Source: JAAYDY01 sp964500225 (lineage in GTDB: Bacteria; Planctomycetota; Phycisphaerae; FEN-1346; JAACEH01). From it: DNA of 35,217 nt. Where the stretch lies: positions 1 through 35,217 of the forward strand of contig CAZCOA010000029.1 of assembly GCA_964500225.1 (NCBI GenBank), read 5' to 3'. Below the pieces are notes generated by a model. It made no database searches. It had not been told where the DNA came from and saw only the letters and a program-made list of their open reading frames with translations. Position numbers and translations under genes: made by a program. This document shows, one piece after another, positions 15,828 through 23,481 of this stretch. The number at the start of each line of letters is the position of its first letter. Positions within the stretch are counted from its first letter, which is position 1.

Positions 15828-16115
15828 ATGAAGATCACACCGTTGGGCGACAAGATTGTCGTCAAGCGTCTGGAGGCCGAGGAGAAGACCAAGGGGGGCA
15901 TCGTTCTTCCGGATACGGCCAAGGAGAAGCCCCAGCGCGGCAAAGTGATCGCAGTCGGCGAGGGGCGTTTGCTCGACAACGGCGAACGAGCGAAGCCCTC
16001 GGTCAAGAAGGGCGACGAGATCGTTTTCACGTCGTATGCCGGCACGGAGATCAAGGTGGGCGGCGAAGAGTACCTGATCATGGGCGAAAGCGAAGTGCTG
16101 GCTGTCGTCGAGTAG
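15828..16115 (+). CDS. groES: Co-chaperonin GroES
   Basis: Ten-kDa chaperonin of 95 residues, the usual length. It starts MKITPLGDKIVVKR and carries the mobile loop EEKTKGGIVLPDTAKEKP (18-35) with the GIVLP motif that docks on GroEL, the roof region near GERAKP and the end GESEVLAVVE. It forms the heptameric lid of the GroEL folding chamber. ATG 15828 is preceded by a strong AAAGGAGAGGAGG site. groEL follows 41 nt downstream. No CIRCE operator is visible upstream. Confidence 0.97.
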   Translation: MKITPLGDKIVVKRLEAEEKTKGGIVLPDTAKEKPQRGKVIAVGEGRLLDNGERAKPSVKKGDEIVFTSYAGTEIKVGGEEYLIMGESEVLAVVE

Positions 16116-16156
16116 CGGCCGCACACAGACCTAAGGAATCGTAAGGGAGAACGCAT

Positions 16157-17773
16157 ATGGCAGCCAAGAAAATCGCATTCAGCCAGGACGCGCGTGAAGC
16201 GATCCGTCGCGGCGTCAACAAGCTGGCGAAGGCCGTAAAGGTGACGCTCGGTCCGTGTGGTCGCAACGTGGTGCTGGAACGGTCGTTCGGCGGTCCGTTG
16301 GTGACCAAGGACGGCGTGACGGTGGCGAAGGAAGTGGAGCTGGAAGACAGCTACGAGAACATGGGCGCGCAGATGGTCCGCGAAGTCGCGAGCAAGACGA
16401 GCGACGTGGCGGGCGACGGGACGACAACGGCCACCATTCTGGCCGAGGCGATCTTCGAGGAAGGCTTGAAGAACGTCGTGGCCGGCGCTCAGGCGATGCA
16501 ACTGAAGCGCGGGATCGACCTGGCGGTCGAGGCCGTTGTGGCCGAGTACAAGAAGATGTCGAAGCCGGTGGACCAGAGCAAGGAAATCGCCCAGGTGGGC
16601 ACCTGCGCGGCCAACCAGGATCCCGAGATCGGCAAGATGATCGCCACGGCCATGGACAAGGTCGGCAAGGACGGCGTTATCACCGTCGAGGAAGGCAAGA
16701 GCCTCGATACGACCGTCGAGCTGGTCGAGGGCATGCAGTTCGACAAGGGCTACATTTCGCCGCACTTCATCAACGATTTCGAGAGCATGGAGGTCGTGCT
16801 CGAGAAGCCGTATATTCTGATTCATGAGAAGAAGATCAGCAGCGTCAAGGACATGGTGCCGTTGCTGGAGAAGGTGGTCCAGTCGGGTCGTCCGCTGCTG
16901 GTGATTGCCGAGGACGTGGACGGCGAAGCGCTGGCGACGCTGGTGGTGAACAAGCTGCGCGGCACGCTGAACGTCTGCGCGGTGAAGGCGCCCGGCTTCG
17001 GCGACCGCCGCAAGGCGATGCTCGAAGACATTGCGACGTTGACCGGCGGCCAGGCGTTGTTCGAAGACCTGGGGATTTCGCTGGAAAACGTCAACCTGAG
17101 CCATCTGGGGCAGGCCAAGAAGGTGACCGTCGATAAGGATAACACGACGATCATCGAAGGCGCCGGCGACACCAAGGCGATCAAGGGGCGCATCGAAGCG
17201 ATCAAGGCGGAGATTGCGACGACAACGAGCGACTACGATCGCGAGAAGTTGCAGGAACGTCTGGCGAAGCTGTCGGGCGGCGTAGCCCAGATCAACGTGG
17301 GCGCGGCGACCGAGGCAGCCATGAAGGAGAAGAAGGCTCGCGTCGAGGACGCGCTGCACGCGTGCCGCGCGGCCGTGGAAGAGGGTATCCTGCCCGGCGG
17401 CGGCGTGGCGTGTCTGAGGGCTTTGAAGGCGTTGGACAAGGTGAAGGCCACCGGCGACGTGAAGGTGGGTGTGGATATCGTCCGCCGCGCGCTGGAGGCG
17501 CCGATCAAGCAGATTGCCGAGAACGCCGGGATCGACGGCTCGATCGTCTGCGAGAAAGTCAAGGAAGCCTCCGGCAACATGGGCTACAACGCCCTGACCA
17601 ACAAGTACGAGGACCTGGTGGCGGCGGGCGTCATCGTTCCGACGAAGGTCGAACGCACGGCGCTTCAGAATGCCGCCAGCATTGCGGGGCTGCTGCTGAC
17701 GACCGAGGCGATTGTCAGCGAGATTCCCGAGAAGAAGAAGGCTCCGGCCGCGCCGAACCCGGATATGTATTAA
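16157..17773 (+). CDS. groEL: Chaperonin GroEL
   Basis: Sixty-kDa chaperonin of 538 residues. The ATPase signatures KVTLGPCGRNVVLE, TKDGVTVAKEVEL and VAGDGTTTATILAEAI, with the catalytic Asp in GDGTTT, are intact, as is the equatorial end EGILPGGGVACLRA. The C-terminus is KKKAPAAPNPDMY and lacks the Gly-Gly-Met repeats that normally fill the bottom of the cavity. Family knowledge: some bacteria keep several GroELs and those without the GGM tail often have narrower roles. AAGGGAG precedes the ATG. A strong terminator follows at 17815-17850, so the receiver-groES-groEL unit ends here. Confidence 0.97.
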   Translation: MAAKKIAFSQDAREAIRRGVNKLAKAVKVTLGPCGRNVVLERSFGGPLVTKDGVTVAKEVELEDSYENMGAQMVREVASKTSDVAGDGTTTATILAEAIFEEGLKNVVAGAQAMQLKRGIDLAVEAVVAEYKKMSKPVDQSKEIAQVGTCAANQDPEIGKMIATAMDKVGKDGVITVEEGKSLDTTVELVEGMQFDKGYISPHFINDFESMEVVLEKPYILIHEKKISSVKDMVPLLEKVVQSGRPLLVIAEDVDGEALATLVVNKLRGTLNVCAVKAPGFGDRRKAMLEDIATLTGGQALFEDLGISLENVNLSHLGQAKKVTVDKDNTTIIEGAGDTKAIKGRIEAIKAEIATTTSDYDREKLQERLAKLSGGVAQINVGAATEAAMKEKKARVEDALHACRAAVEEGILPGGGVACLRALKALDKVKATGDVKVGVDIVRRALEAPIKQIAENAGIDGSIVCEKVKEASGNMGYNALTNKYEDLVAAGVIVPTKVERTALQNAASIAGLLLTTEAIVSEIPEKKKAPAAPNPDMY

Positions 17774-17814
17774 TCGGAATCGGCAACCGGCGCCACACTG
17801 TTGAGGAAGGCGGC

Positions 17815-17850
17815 AAGGGGCGAGGCGTTGGCTTCGCCCCTTGTGTTTTT
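17815..17850 (+). terminator. Intrinsic terminator after groEL
   Basis: AAGGGGCGA (17815-17823) pairs perfectly with TCGCCCCTT (17834-17842). The loop is 10 nt, and GTG and five T residues follow. Confidence 0.9.
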
Positions 17851-17870
17851 ATCCGTACGCTGTCGGTGGC

Positions 17871-17899
17871 TTGCTCGCGTGGAGGCGATTTACTATAAT
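17871..17899 (+). promoter_or_regulatory. Sigma-70 promoter of aconitase
   Basis: TTGCTC (17871-17876), a 17-bp spacer and a perfect TATAAT (17894-17899). The predicted start near 17906 gives a leader of about 30 nt. Confidence 0.65.
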
Positions 17900-17935
17900 C
17901 GCCCTTTTCGCGGAAGCTTGGAGGAATCGTCAATC

Positions 17936-19861
17936 ATGGGCAAATCCGTTACGCAGAAGATTCTCGAATCGCATCTGGTGGCGGGGCACTGGCGTCCCGG
18001 GGAGGAGATTGCGATTCGCATCGACCAGACGCTGACGCAGGATGCCACGGGCACAATGGCTATGCTCGAGTTCGAGGCCATGGGCTGTCCACGGGTGCGG
18101 ACGGAGCTGTCGGTCAGCTACGTGGACCACAACATGATGCAACTGTCGTTCGAGAATGCCGACGACCATCGGTATCTGCGCACGTCGGCGGCACGGTACG
18201 GCATCGTTTTCAGCCGTCCGGGCAATGGCATCTGCCACCAGGTTCATCTGGAACGGTTCGCCGTGCCGGGCAAAACGCTTCTGGGGTCGGACAGCCACAC
18301 ACCCACCTGCGGCGGAATGGGTATGGTGGCGATCGGGGCAGGGGGCCTGGACGTTGCGGCGGCGATGGCTGGTCGGCCGTTCCACATGGCGTGTCCAAAG
18401 GTAATCGGGATACGGCTCACGGGGCGTCTGCGGGATTTTGTGTCGGCCAAGGACGTGATTCTGCGGGTGCTTCAGGTGTTGACGACCAAGGGCAACGTCG
18501 GGTGTGTGGCCGAGTATTACGGTCCTGGTGTTGAAACGCTGACGGTTCCGGAGCGGGCCACGATCACCAATATGGGCGCCGAACTGGGTGTGACGTGCAG
18601 CGTATTTCCGTCGGATGAGCAGACGCGGCGGTTCCTTGCGGCCCAGGGGCGTCCGGGTGATTATGTGCCGCTGGCTGCCGACGCCGATGCGGCGTACGAC
18701 CGCGTCATTGAGGTGGATTTGTCGGAGCTCGAACCGATGGTGGCGTGTCCGAGCTCGCCCGACAACGTCAAGACGGTCCGCGAGCTGGCGGGTCTGCCGG
18801 TGCATCAGGTGTGTATCGGGTCGTGTACCAACTCGTCGTATCGAGACCTGATGACCGTGGCGGCGATACTGCGAGGTCGCCGGCTTCCGGCCGGGACCGA
18901 ACTGATCGTGGCACCGGGATCGCGACAGGTGTTGATCAATGTGCTTCGCGACGGCGGGCTGGCGGATCTCCTGGCCGCGGGGGCGAGGCTGGACGAGTGT
19001 GCATGCGGCTTCTGCATCGGTGCGGCCCAGGCACCGGCCACGGGGAGCGTGTCGGTGCGAACCAACAATCGGAATTTCAGCGGCCGCAGCGGCACGGCAA
19101 ACGACCAGGTGTACCTGGTGAGTCCCGAGACGGCCGCCGCGACGGCGTTGGCAGGCAAGCTCACCGACCCGCGGACGATCGGCAAGGCACCGGCGGTCCG
19201 CATGCCGGAGAAGTTTCTGACGGACGATTCGATGCTGGTGTTTCCGCCGGCCGACGGTAGCGGCGAGAAGGTGCTCAAAGGCCCCAACATCGGCGACCCG
19301 CCGTCGGGCGAGTCGCTGCCGGACGAACTGAGAGGGCGGGCTGCCCTGAAGGTGGGCGACAAGATCACAACCGACCACATCATGCCCGCCGGGCGGCTGC
19401 TGCGGCTGCGGTCGAACATTCCCGAGTACGCCAAGCACGTGTTCGAGAACGTGGACGCAGGGTTTGCGGCTCGCGCCGCGGCGCTGTGGGATCAGGGTCA
19501 GGCGGCCTTCATCATCGGCGGATGGAGCTACGGCCAGGGGTCCAGTCGTGAGCACGCGGCCATCTGCCCGCGGTTCCTTGGCGTCCGGGCGGTCATTGCC
19601 AAGTCGTTCGAACGCATTCACACGGCCAACCTCGTGAACTTCGGCATCCTGCCGCTGGTCTTCGCCGACGAGGCCGACTACGACCGTGTGCAGCCGGGGG
19701 ACGAACTTCGGATGGTCGGCCTGCGAACGGCGGTGGCCGAACTTGATACGATTTACGTGGAGAATGTGACCCAGGGGGTCACGTTTGCCGTAAAACTGGA
19801 CGCCTCCGGGCGGGCCCGCAGGATTCTGCTGGCCGGCGGGCTGCTGAACGCCGAGGCTTGA
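17936..19861 (+). CDS. acn: Aconitate hydratase (short, about 640-residue type)
   Basis: TCA-cycle enzyme that interconverts citrate and isocitrate through a [4Fe-4S] cluster. Seen: LGSDSHTPTCGGMG (116-129), the cluster ligands Cys297 (GSCTNSS), Cys357 and Cys360 (CGFC), and in the swivel domain DKITTDHIMPAG and GGWSYGQGSSREHAA, which carries the active-site Ser and Arg. At 641 residues it is the compact form, clearly shorter than AcnA or AcnB of E. coli (about 870-890). The related homoaconitase and isopropylmalate isomerase families are alternatives, but a fused large-plus-small domain of this length fits aconitase best. The ATG at 17936 has GGAGG 11 nt upstream. The longer frame reaches back across the promoter and is not used. 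Confidence 0.9.
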   Translation: MGKSVTQKILESHLVAGHWRPGEEIAIRIDQTLTQDATGTMAMLEFEAMGCPRVRTELSVSYVDHNMMQLSFENADDHRYLRTSAARYGIVFSRPGNGICHQVHLERFAVPGKTLLGSDSHTPTCGGMGMVAIGAGGLDVAAAMAGRPFHMACPKVIGIRLTGRLRDFVSAKDVILRVLQVLTTKGNVGCVAEYYGPGVETLTVPERATITNMGAELGVTCSVFPSDEQTRRFLAAQGRPGDYVPLAADADAAYDRVIEVDLSELEPMVACPSSPDNVKTVRELAGLPVHQVCIGSCTNSSYRDLMTVAAILRGRRLPAGTELIVAPGSRQVLINVLRDGGLADLLAAGARLDECACGFCIGAAQAPATGSVSVRTNNRNFSGRSGTANDQVYLVSPETAAATALAGKLTDPRTIGKAPAVRMPEKFLTDDSMLVFPPADGSGEKVLKGPNIGDPPSGESLPDELRGRAALKVGDKITTDHIMPAGRLLRLRSNIPEYAKHVFENVDAGFAARAAALWDQGQAAFIIGGWSYGQGSSREHAAICPRFLGVRAVIAKSFERIHTANLVNFGILPLVFADEADYDRVQPGDELRMVGLRTAVAELDTIYVENVTQGVTFAVKLDASGRARRILLAGGLLNAEA

Positions 19862-19973
19862 TCGGCTATGGCCGTGGCCGGTGTGCTGGGGTGATGACGC
19901 GAGGTTTTGCCCTGGCGATCGCACAGGCGGGGGCCTACAATTCACGGTAGTGCTCGCTGACGGGAAACAGCTC

Positions 19974-21149
19974 ATGAAGACGGGTGCCGTGTGGATCTGG
20001 GCCGGAGTGGTGTTGGCGGTCGGGATGTGTCTTGCGGCGGCGGACCTTGTTGCCGATGAAGCGACGCCGATGCAGATGATCCCAATGACGCCTGTGGGGC
20101 CGTCCACGACGGCGCCTGCGGTTGCGGCCCCGGCGACGGCTCGCGCATCGCAGTCCGAGAAGTCGGTGCATCCGGAGGTTCTGGAATCGTTGCCGCCGGA
20201 AGCCGTAACGCCGGCATCCGCGCCGACGGCGGTTGCTGCCGATTCTTCCCCTGTTGACGACCGTGACGAGCCGGTACGCCCCATTCGTGAAAATACGCCC
20301 GAGAAACCCTTTGGCGGGCGACGTCCCTTGCCGCTCGTTCCAGATGCAGCGACGGCCTCAGCGGTCGGCGACGATGCGGGGGCGAAGACGGCCCCTGCGG
20401 CTCAGCCGCTGATCCGCGAAGGCAAACGGTTTGCCGAACGACGCGCCAAGGCGAGTCGTGAAGGCGATCTGACGGTGTTGTTGCTCGATGGAGTATCTCG
20501 TCCGGTGGTGCTGGTGCGGACGAGGCCGCTTGAACGCATCGAAGAATTGTCGGACTATGGTCGCAAGGAGATCGAGTTTATCGTTTCAGGAATTGTCACT
20601 GAGTATCGCGGACGCAACTACCTCCTTTTGGATTCGTTCCGAGTGCCGCGAGTCGAGAGCGACGACCGGCCGTACGACGAGACGGGAGAACCGGCCTGGG
20701 AGGTGTCGTCCGGCACGGACGGCGCCGGCGCGACCACCAATACCGCGGCGCCCAGTCCGCGCGATCGAACCGCGGCGCCGGAGCCGATTGATCGGAGCGT
20801 CCCGGAGCCGCCGCCTGTGGTGGAACCCGACGTGCGGCGGCCGTTGCCGGTGCGGCCGCCGACAGGGGCCGTCGTCGAGGCTGCGCCGCTGCGGCAGGAC
20901 AAGCGATTGACCGACCGTGAAGGACGCATCATCCGAAGAAACGATCAGACTCTCTTTGTGTTCGATGGCGGCGACAAGCCCCTGGTGCTGTTGCCGAACG
21001 CAAAGCTTCAGCAGGTGGAAGACACGGCGGACTTCGGACGGCGGCCCGTGAGGTTCAGGATCTCGGGGACGGTGACCGAGTATCGCGGCGAGAACTATCT
21101 GATGCTGTCGAAGATGGTCGTTGTTCCAAAGGAGATCGAAAAACTCTGA
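19974..21149 (+). CDS. Exported protein with a duplicated beta domain
   Basis: Predicted 391-residue protein without a recognised family. An N-terminal hydrophobic segment (about 5-23) looks like a signal peptide or anchor. Residues 30-145 and 228-305 are Pro/Ala/Thr-rich linkers. Two copies of one domain occupy about 148-226 and 307-386. Both have the order KR...R, a beta pair ending LLLDG or FVFDG, a PLV/PVV-L strand, D-(Y/F)-GR, (I/F)-(V/R)-(I/V)-SG, the shared string VTEYRG-(R/E)-NYL and a final (V/F)-x-VP. This suggests two small beta-barrel modules joined by flexible linkers in the periplasm or at the surface. ATG 19974 is chosen as the start of the hydrophobic segment. The ribosome site is weak. 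It stands between aconitase and the BatA-like gene, 81 nt from the latter. Confidence 0.72.
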   Translation: MKTGAVWIWAGVVLAVGMCLAAADLVADEATPMQMIPMTPVGPSTTAPAVAAPATARASQSEKSVHPEVLESLPPEAVTPASAPTAVAADSSPVDDRDEPVRPIRENTPEKPFGGRRPLPLVPDAATASAVGDDAGAKTAPAAQPLIREGKRFAERRAKASREGDLTVLLLDGVSRPVVLVRTRPLERIEELSDYGRKEIEFIVSGIVTEYRGRNYLLLDSFRVPRVESDDRPYDETGEPAWEVSSGTDGAGATTNTAAPSPRDRTAAPEPIDRSVPEPPPVVEPDVRRPLPVRPPTGAVVEAAPLRQDKRLTDREGRIIRRNDQTLFVFDGGDKPLVLLPNAKLQQVEDTADFGRRPVRFRISGTVTEYRGENYLMLSKMVVVPKEIEKL

Positions 21150-21230
21150 TCGCCGCCAAGGCGGTGGTGGGGGCGGCATCGGGGATCGTCCATCCTCCGC
21201 GGCAATGCTGCGACGGAAACGAAGCTGACC

Positions 21231-22904
21231 ATGGCCATTTCCTTCGAGTATCCGGCTGTTCTCTATGCGCTGGGCCTGTTGCCGTTGTTGGCGTTGCTTC
21301 AACTCATTCTGCCTCGTGCGCGTCGCGTGATGGTGTCGTCGCTGGTGTTCTGGGAGGGAGTCGGGACGGAGGCAACCGTCTCCAGTACCCAACGGCGACG
21401 GCGTCCTGACTGGGCCTCTGTTCTGCTGTTGGCCCTGTTGGCTGCACTGATCCTGGCGGCGTCCGGTCCGACTCTGGCCGGGCGCGACGACGCGGGCGTC
21501 GCCTGTACGGTGGTCATCGACGCATCACCGAGCCTGCTGATGACGGACGGTTCGTCGCAGACGCGGCTTGACAAATTGCGACAACGGGTGGATGCACTTC
21601 TTGCCGGTCTTGGGTCGGATACGCCAATCTCGGTGATTGTTTTGCCTCAGGAGGCGGGTCGCGGGCTGTTGGACGGCCGAGCCGGGGATCTTCGGGCCGT
21701 CGTCGAACGTGAGCTCCGGGCCTCGGATGTGCCGCTGACGTCGCGGGAAATTCGTAACCAGGTGCTGCTGGCCCATGGCCGCACACGCGCACCGGTGGTG
21801 CTGATGACCGACTTGTCGCCGTACGATGAGGTGTCGGGGGCCCGGCCGCCGCAAGTGTTTGTCGTGGCCACCGGGGGCGCGGCGAGGAATGTGGCATTGA
21901 CGCGAGCGGCCGTGAGTTACCGCGATGGGCGAGCCGATGCAATGCTTTCGGTCACGGCGCCAGATCCTGCTCCTGACGCGGCGACGGTAACACTGAGCGG
22001 TCCGGGCATGCCGGAGCATCGCGTCACCCTGGCATTGTATCCCGGGCGACAGACGTGGAGTTTTCCGGTGCCGTCGGCGCTGCCCGATCGTATTGCGCTA
22101 AGCATAGGCGTCGAAGACGATTTCGGCCTCGACAATCGGATGGATCTGATGCGAGTCGAGGGGAGGCGGTATCGTGTGGCCTATGTGGGCCGGCCGGATG
22201 CAGCGCTGCTGGCGCTGCTGACTGCGGCGGGGGCCGACGTGTTCGAGGCCGAGCGGCCGTCGGGGGCCTGGCCCCCCAATCTGGATGTGGGAGTGTTTGT
22301 GGATTGCCTGCCGCCGAGGGATTTTCCGTATCCGGCGGTCGTGGTGAATCCGTCGGAATCGTTTGGGCCGCTCGTGCTCACGCCACGGGTACGCCAGAAC
22401 GTGAATGGGTGGCGTTTTGCGGATCTGAGCGATCCGCTGACGGCCCATCTGCCTGCGACCGGTCCGGCGGCTCGTGCGGTGCGCGTCTTCGAACTGGGGC
22501 CGTCGGCCACGGCGGTCATCGAGACGTCCGAAGGCGATCCGCTGGTGGTTCGTTGGGGGCAGGACACGGCGGAGCGGGTCGCCATCCTGCTGGATATCGA
22601 CCGCGCGGTCTCGACGTGGGCGGACGAGGTGTCTTTTGTGCTGTTCTGGGACAATTGTCTGAGCCGCTTGGCACCGGCGGCGGTCTCGACGGTTCGCTAT
22701 GTGCCGCCCGTGGCCGGGGTGGCTGCACTGGGCGAGATCGAGGGCCTGCAGACCGTGGGGCCGAGCATCGACGAAACGGCCGAGGCCTTGGCCGCCGTAG
22801 GGCGGCACCGCCGCGACCGGGTGGATCGGGGTCTGCCGCTATGGCCGTGGCTGACGTTGGCAGCCCTTGGGCTGCTGCTGGCCCGGACGCGGGTTGTGCG
22901 CTGA
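21231..22904 (+). CDS. BatA/aerotolerance-type membrane protein with VWA domain
   Basis: Predicted 557-residue membrane protein. The N-terminus has the BatA pattern: helix 1 (about 8-28), PRARRVMVSSLVFWEG, then helix 2 (about 62-79). A von Willebrand factor A domain follows with the metal site DASPS (Asp97, Ser99, Ser101). The middle part is beta-rich and unrecognised. A third helix (about 536-551) precedes the C-terminus RTRVVR. Such proteins usually lie beside a MoxR ATPase and a DUF58 protein and may form an envelope-stress complex. Those partners are not in this window, so here the gene is separated from its usual operon. The ribosome site is weak. It is followed by tRNA-Val. Confidence 0.78.
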   Translation: MAISFEYPAVLYALGLLPLLALLQLILPRARRVMVSSLVFWEGVGTEATVSSTQRRRRPDWASVLLLALLAALILAASGPTLAGRDDAGVACTVVIDASPSLLMTDGSSQTRLDKLRQRVDALLAGLGSDTPISVIVLPQEAGRGLLDGRAGDLRAVVERELRASDVPLTSREIRNQVLLAHGRTRAPVVLMTDLSPYDEVSGARPPQVFVVATGGAARNVALTRAAVSYRDGRADAMLSVTAPDPAPDAATVTLSGPGMPEHRVTLALYPGRQTWSFPVPSALPDRIALSIGVEDDFGLDNRMDLMRVEGRRYRVAYVGRPDAALLALLTAAGADVFEAERPSGAWPPNLDVGVFVDCLPPRDFPYPAVVVNPSESFGPLVLTPRVRQNVNGWRFADLSDPLTAHLPATGPAARAVRVFELGPSATAVIETSEGDPLVVRWGQDTAERVAILLDIDRAVSTWADEVSFVLFWDNCLSRLAPAAVSTVRYVPPVAGVAALGEIEGLQTVGPSIDETAEALAAVGRHRRDRVDRGLPLWPWLTLAALGLLLARTRVVR

Positions 22905-22951
22905 GATGCCCGGAGGAGTCGTGCGGTTGCTCATTGTCCGGCGGAGGCAGC

Positions 22952-22979
22952 TTGCATTCTGTGGCTCGGCGTCTATAAT
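22952..22979 (+). promoter_or_regulatory. Promoter of tRNA-Val
   Basis: TTGCAT (22952-22957), a 16-bp spacer and a perfect TATAAT (22974-22979). The predicted start near 22986 is about 12 nt before the mature tRNA. Confidence 0.65.
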
Positions 22980-22997
22980 GCCGGATGTCCGCCGCGT

Positions 22998-23074
22998 GGG
23001 CGCTTAGCTCAGTTGGCTAGAGCGCTACCCTTACAAGGTAGAAGTCACAGGTTCGAGTCCTGTAGCGCCCACCA
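22998..23074 (+). tRNA. tRNA-Val (anticodon TAC), CCA encoded
   Basis: Complete cloverleaf: acceptor GGGCGCT/AGCGCCC, D stem GCTC/GAGC, anticodon stem CTACC/GGTAG with the loop CTTACAA, T arm with TTCGAGT. The anticodon TAC reads valine codons. CCA is encoded (23072-23074). The 3' side is directly followed by remains of mobile DNA, which fits use of a tRNA gene as an insertion hotspot. Confidence 0.95.
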
Positions 23075-23102
23075 GTGTCTTTTCTCTTATTCTCCATTGG
23101 GT

Positions 23103-23309
23103 TCAGTCCGGTGACCTGCTCCCCGAAAACTGGTCCAAGTGGAATGAGAGTCCCGGCCGACAATAGATGTCGGAAGGGGGCTTGAGGGTGAGGTCGCTGG
23201 CTCCTATGGCCAGTGCCTGGCGAATGAGAAGATCCAGGGCGGCCGGGGCATCCACCTGGCCGGGAGCCAGCAAGCGGCCCAGTTTCTCTTGCATGTCTTC
23301 TTCGCGCAC
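23103..23309 (-). pseudogene. Truncated PilT/GspE-type ATPase gene fused to an IS-like end
   Basis: Read on the minus strand from a GTG at 23309 (GTGGAG 7 nt upstream), the first about 50 residues look like the N-terminal start of a type IV pilus or type II secretion ATPase. The diagnostic stretch is LDLLIRQALAIGASDLTLKP, like the LL-x2-A-x3-GASD-(I/L)-H-(L/I) region of PilT and GspE. The rest of the gene, including Walker A and B, is missing. After about residue 50 the frame runs into the IS-like end at 23112-23150 and stops at 23103. I interpret it as a 5' remnant left by an insertion followed by deletion. The alternative is an unrelated small ORF. Confidence 0.5.
23112..23150. mobile_element. 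Possible solo end of an insertion sequence
   Basis: The plus strand begins TGACCTGCTCCCCGAAAACT and continues GGTCCA. From memory this resembles the terminal inverted repeats of IS3-type elements that begin TGA-x-CTG-x-CCCC and contain TGG-x-CCA. No transposase gene and no second end were found near it. It lies 37 nt after tRNA-Val. From here to 23481 I see only the truncated ATPase fragment. Confidence 0.4.
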
Positions 23310-23481
23310 CGTAGGTCTCCACCCGGATTGCGCACGCCCTATTCGGTCACATGTGCCGGCGGCATGCTTGCGGCCAAGCATATCAAGAACGACGGAGCGT
23401 CCCTCAGGCTTCCCGCGGTTCTGCGTGACGGCCCTTGGGCGAATACGTGGAGCGGCGGCGCAAGTCGGAGACCGGCCGTCG

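Noticed and set aside
17930..20284. 784-residue open frame antisense to aconitase
   Set aside because: It lies wholly opposite a well-supported gene in GC-rich DNA, is rich in His, Arg and Pro, and has no recognisable domain or ribosome site. The same applies to long antisense frames at 3267-4991, 15629-17359, 27458-28615 and 29060-30979.
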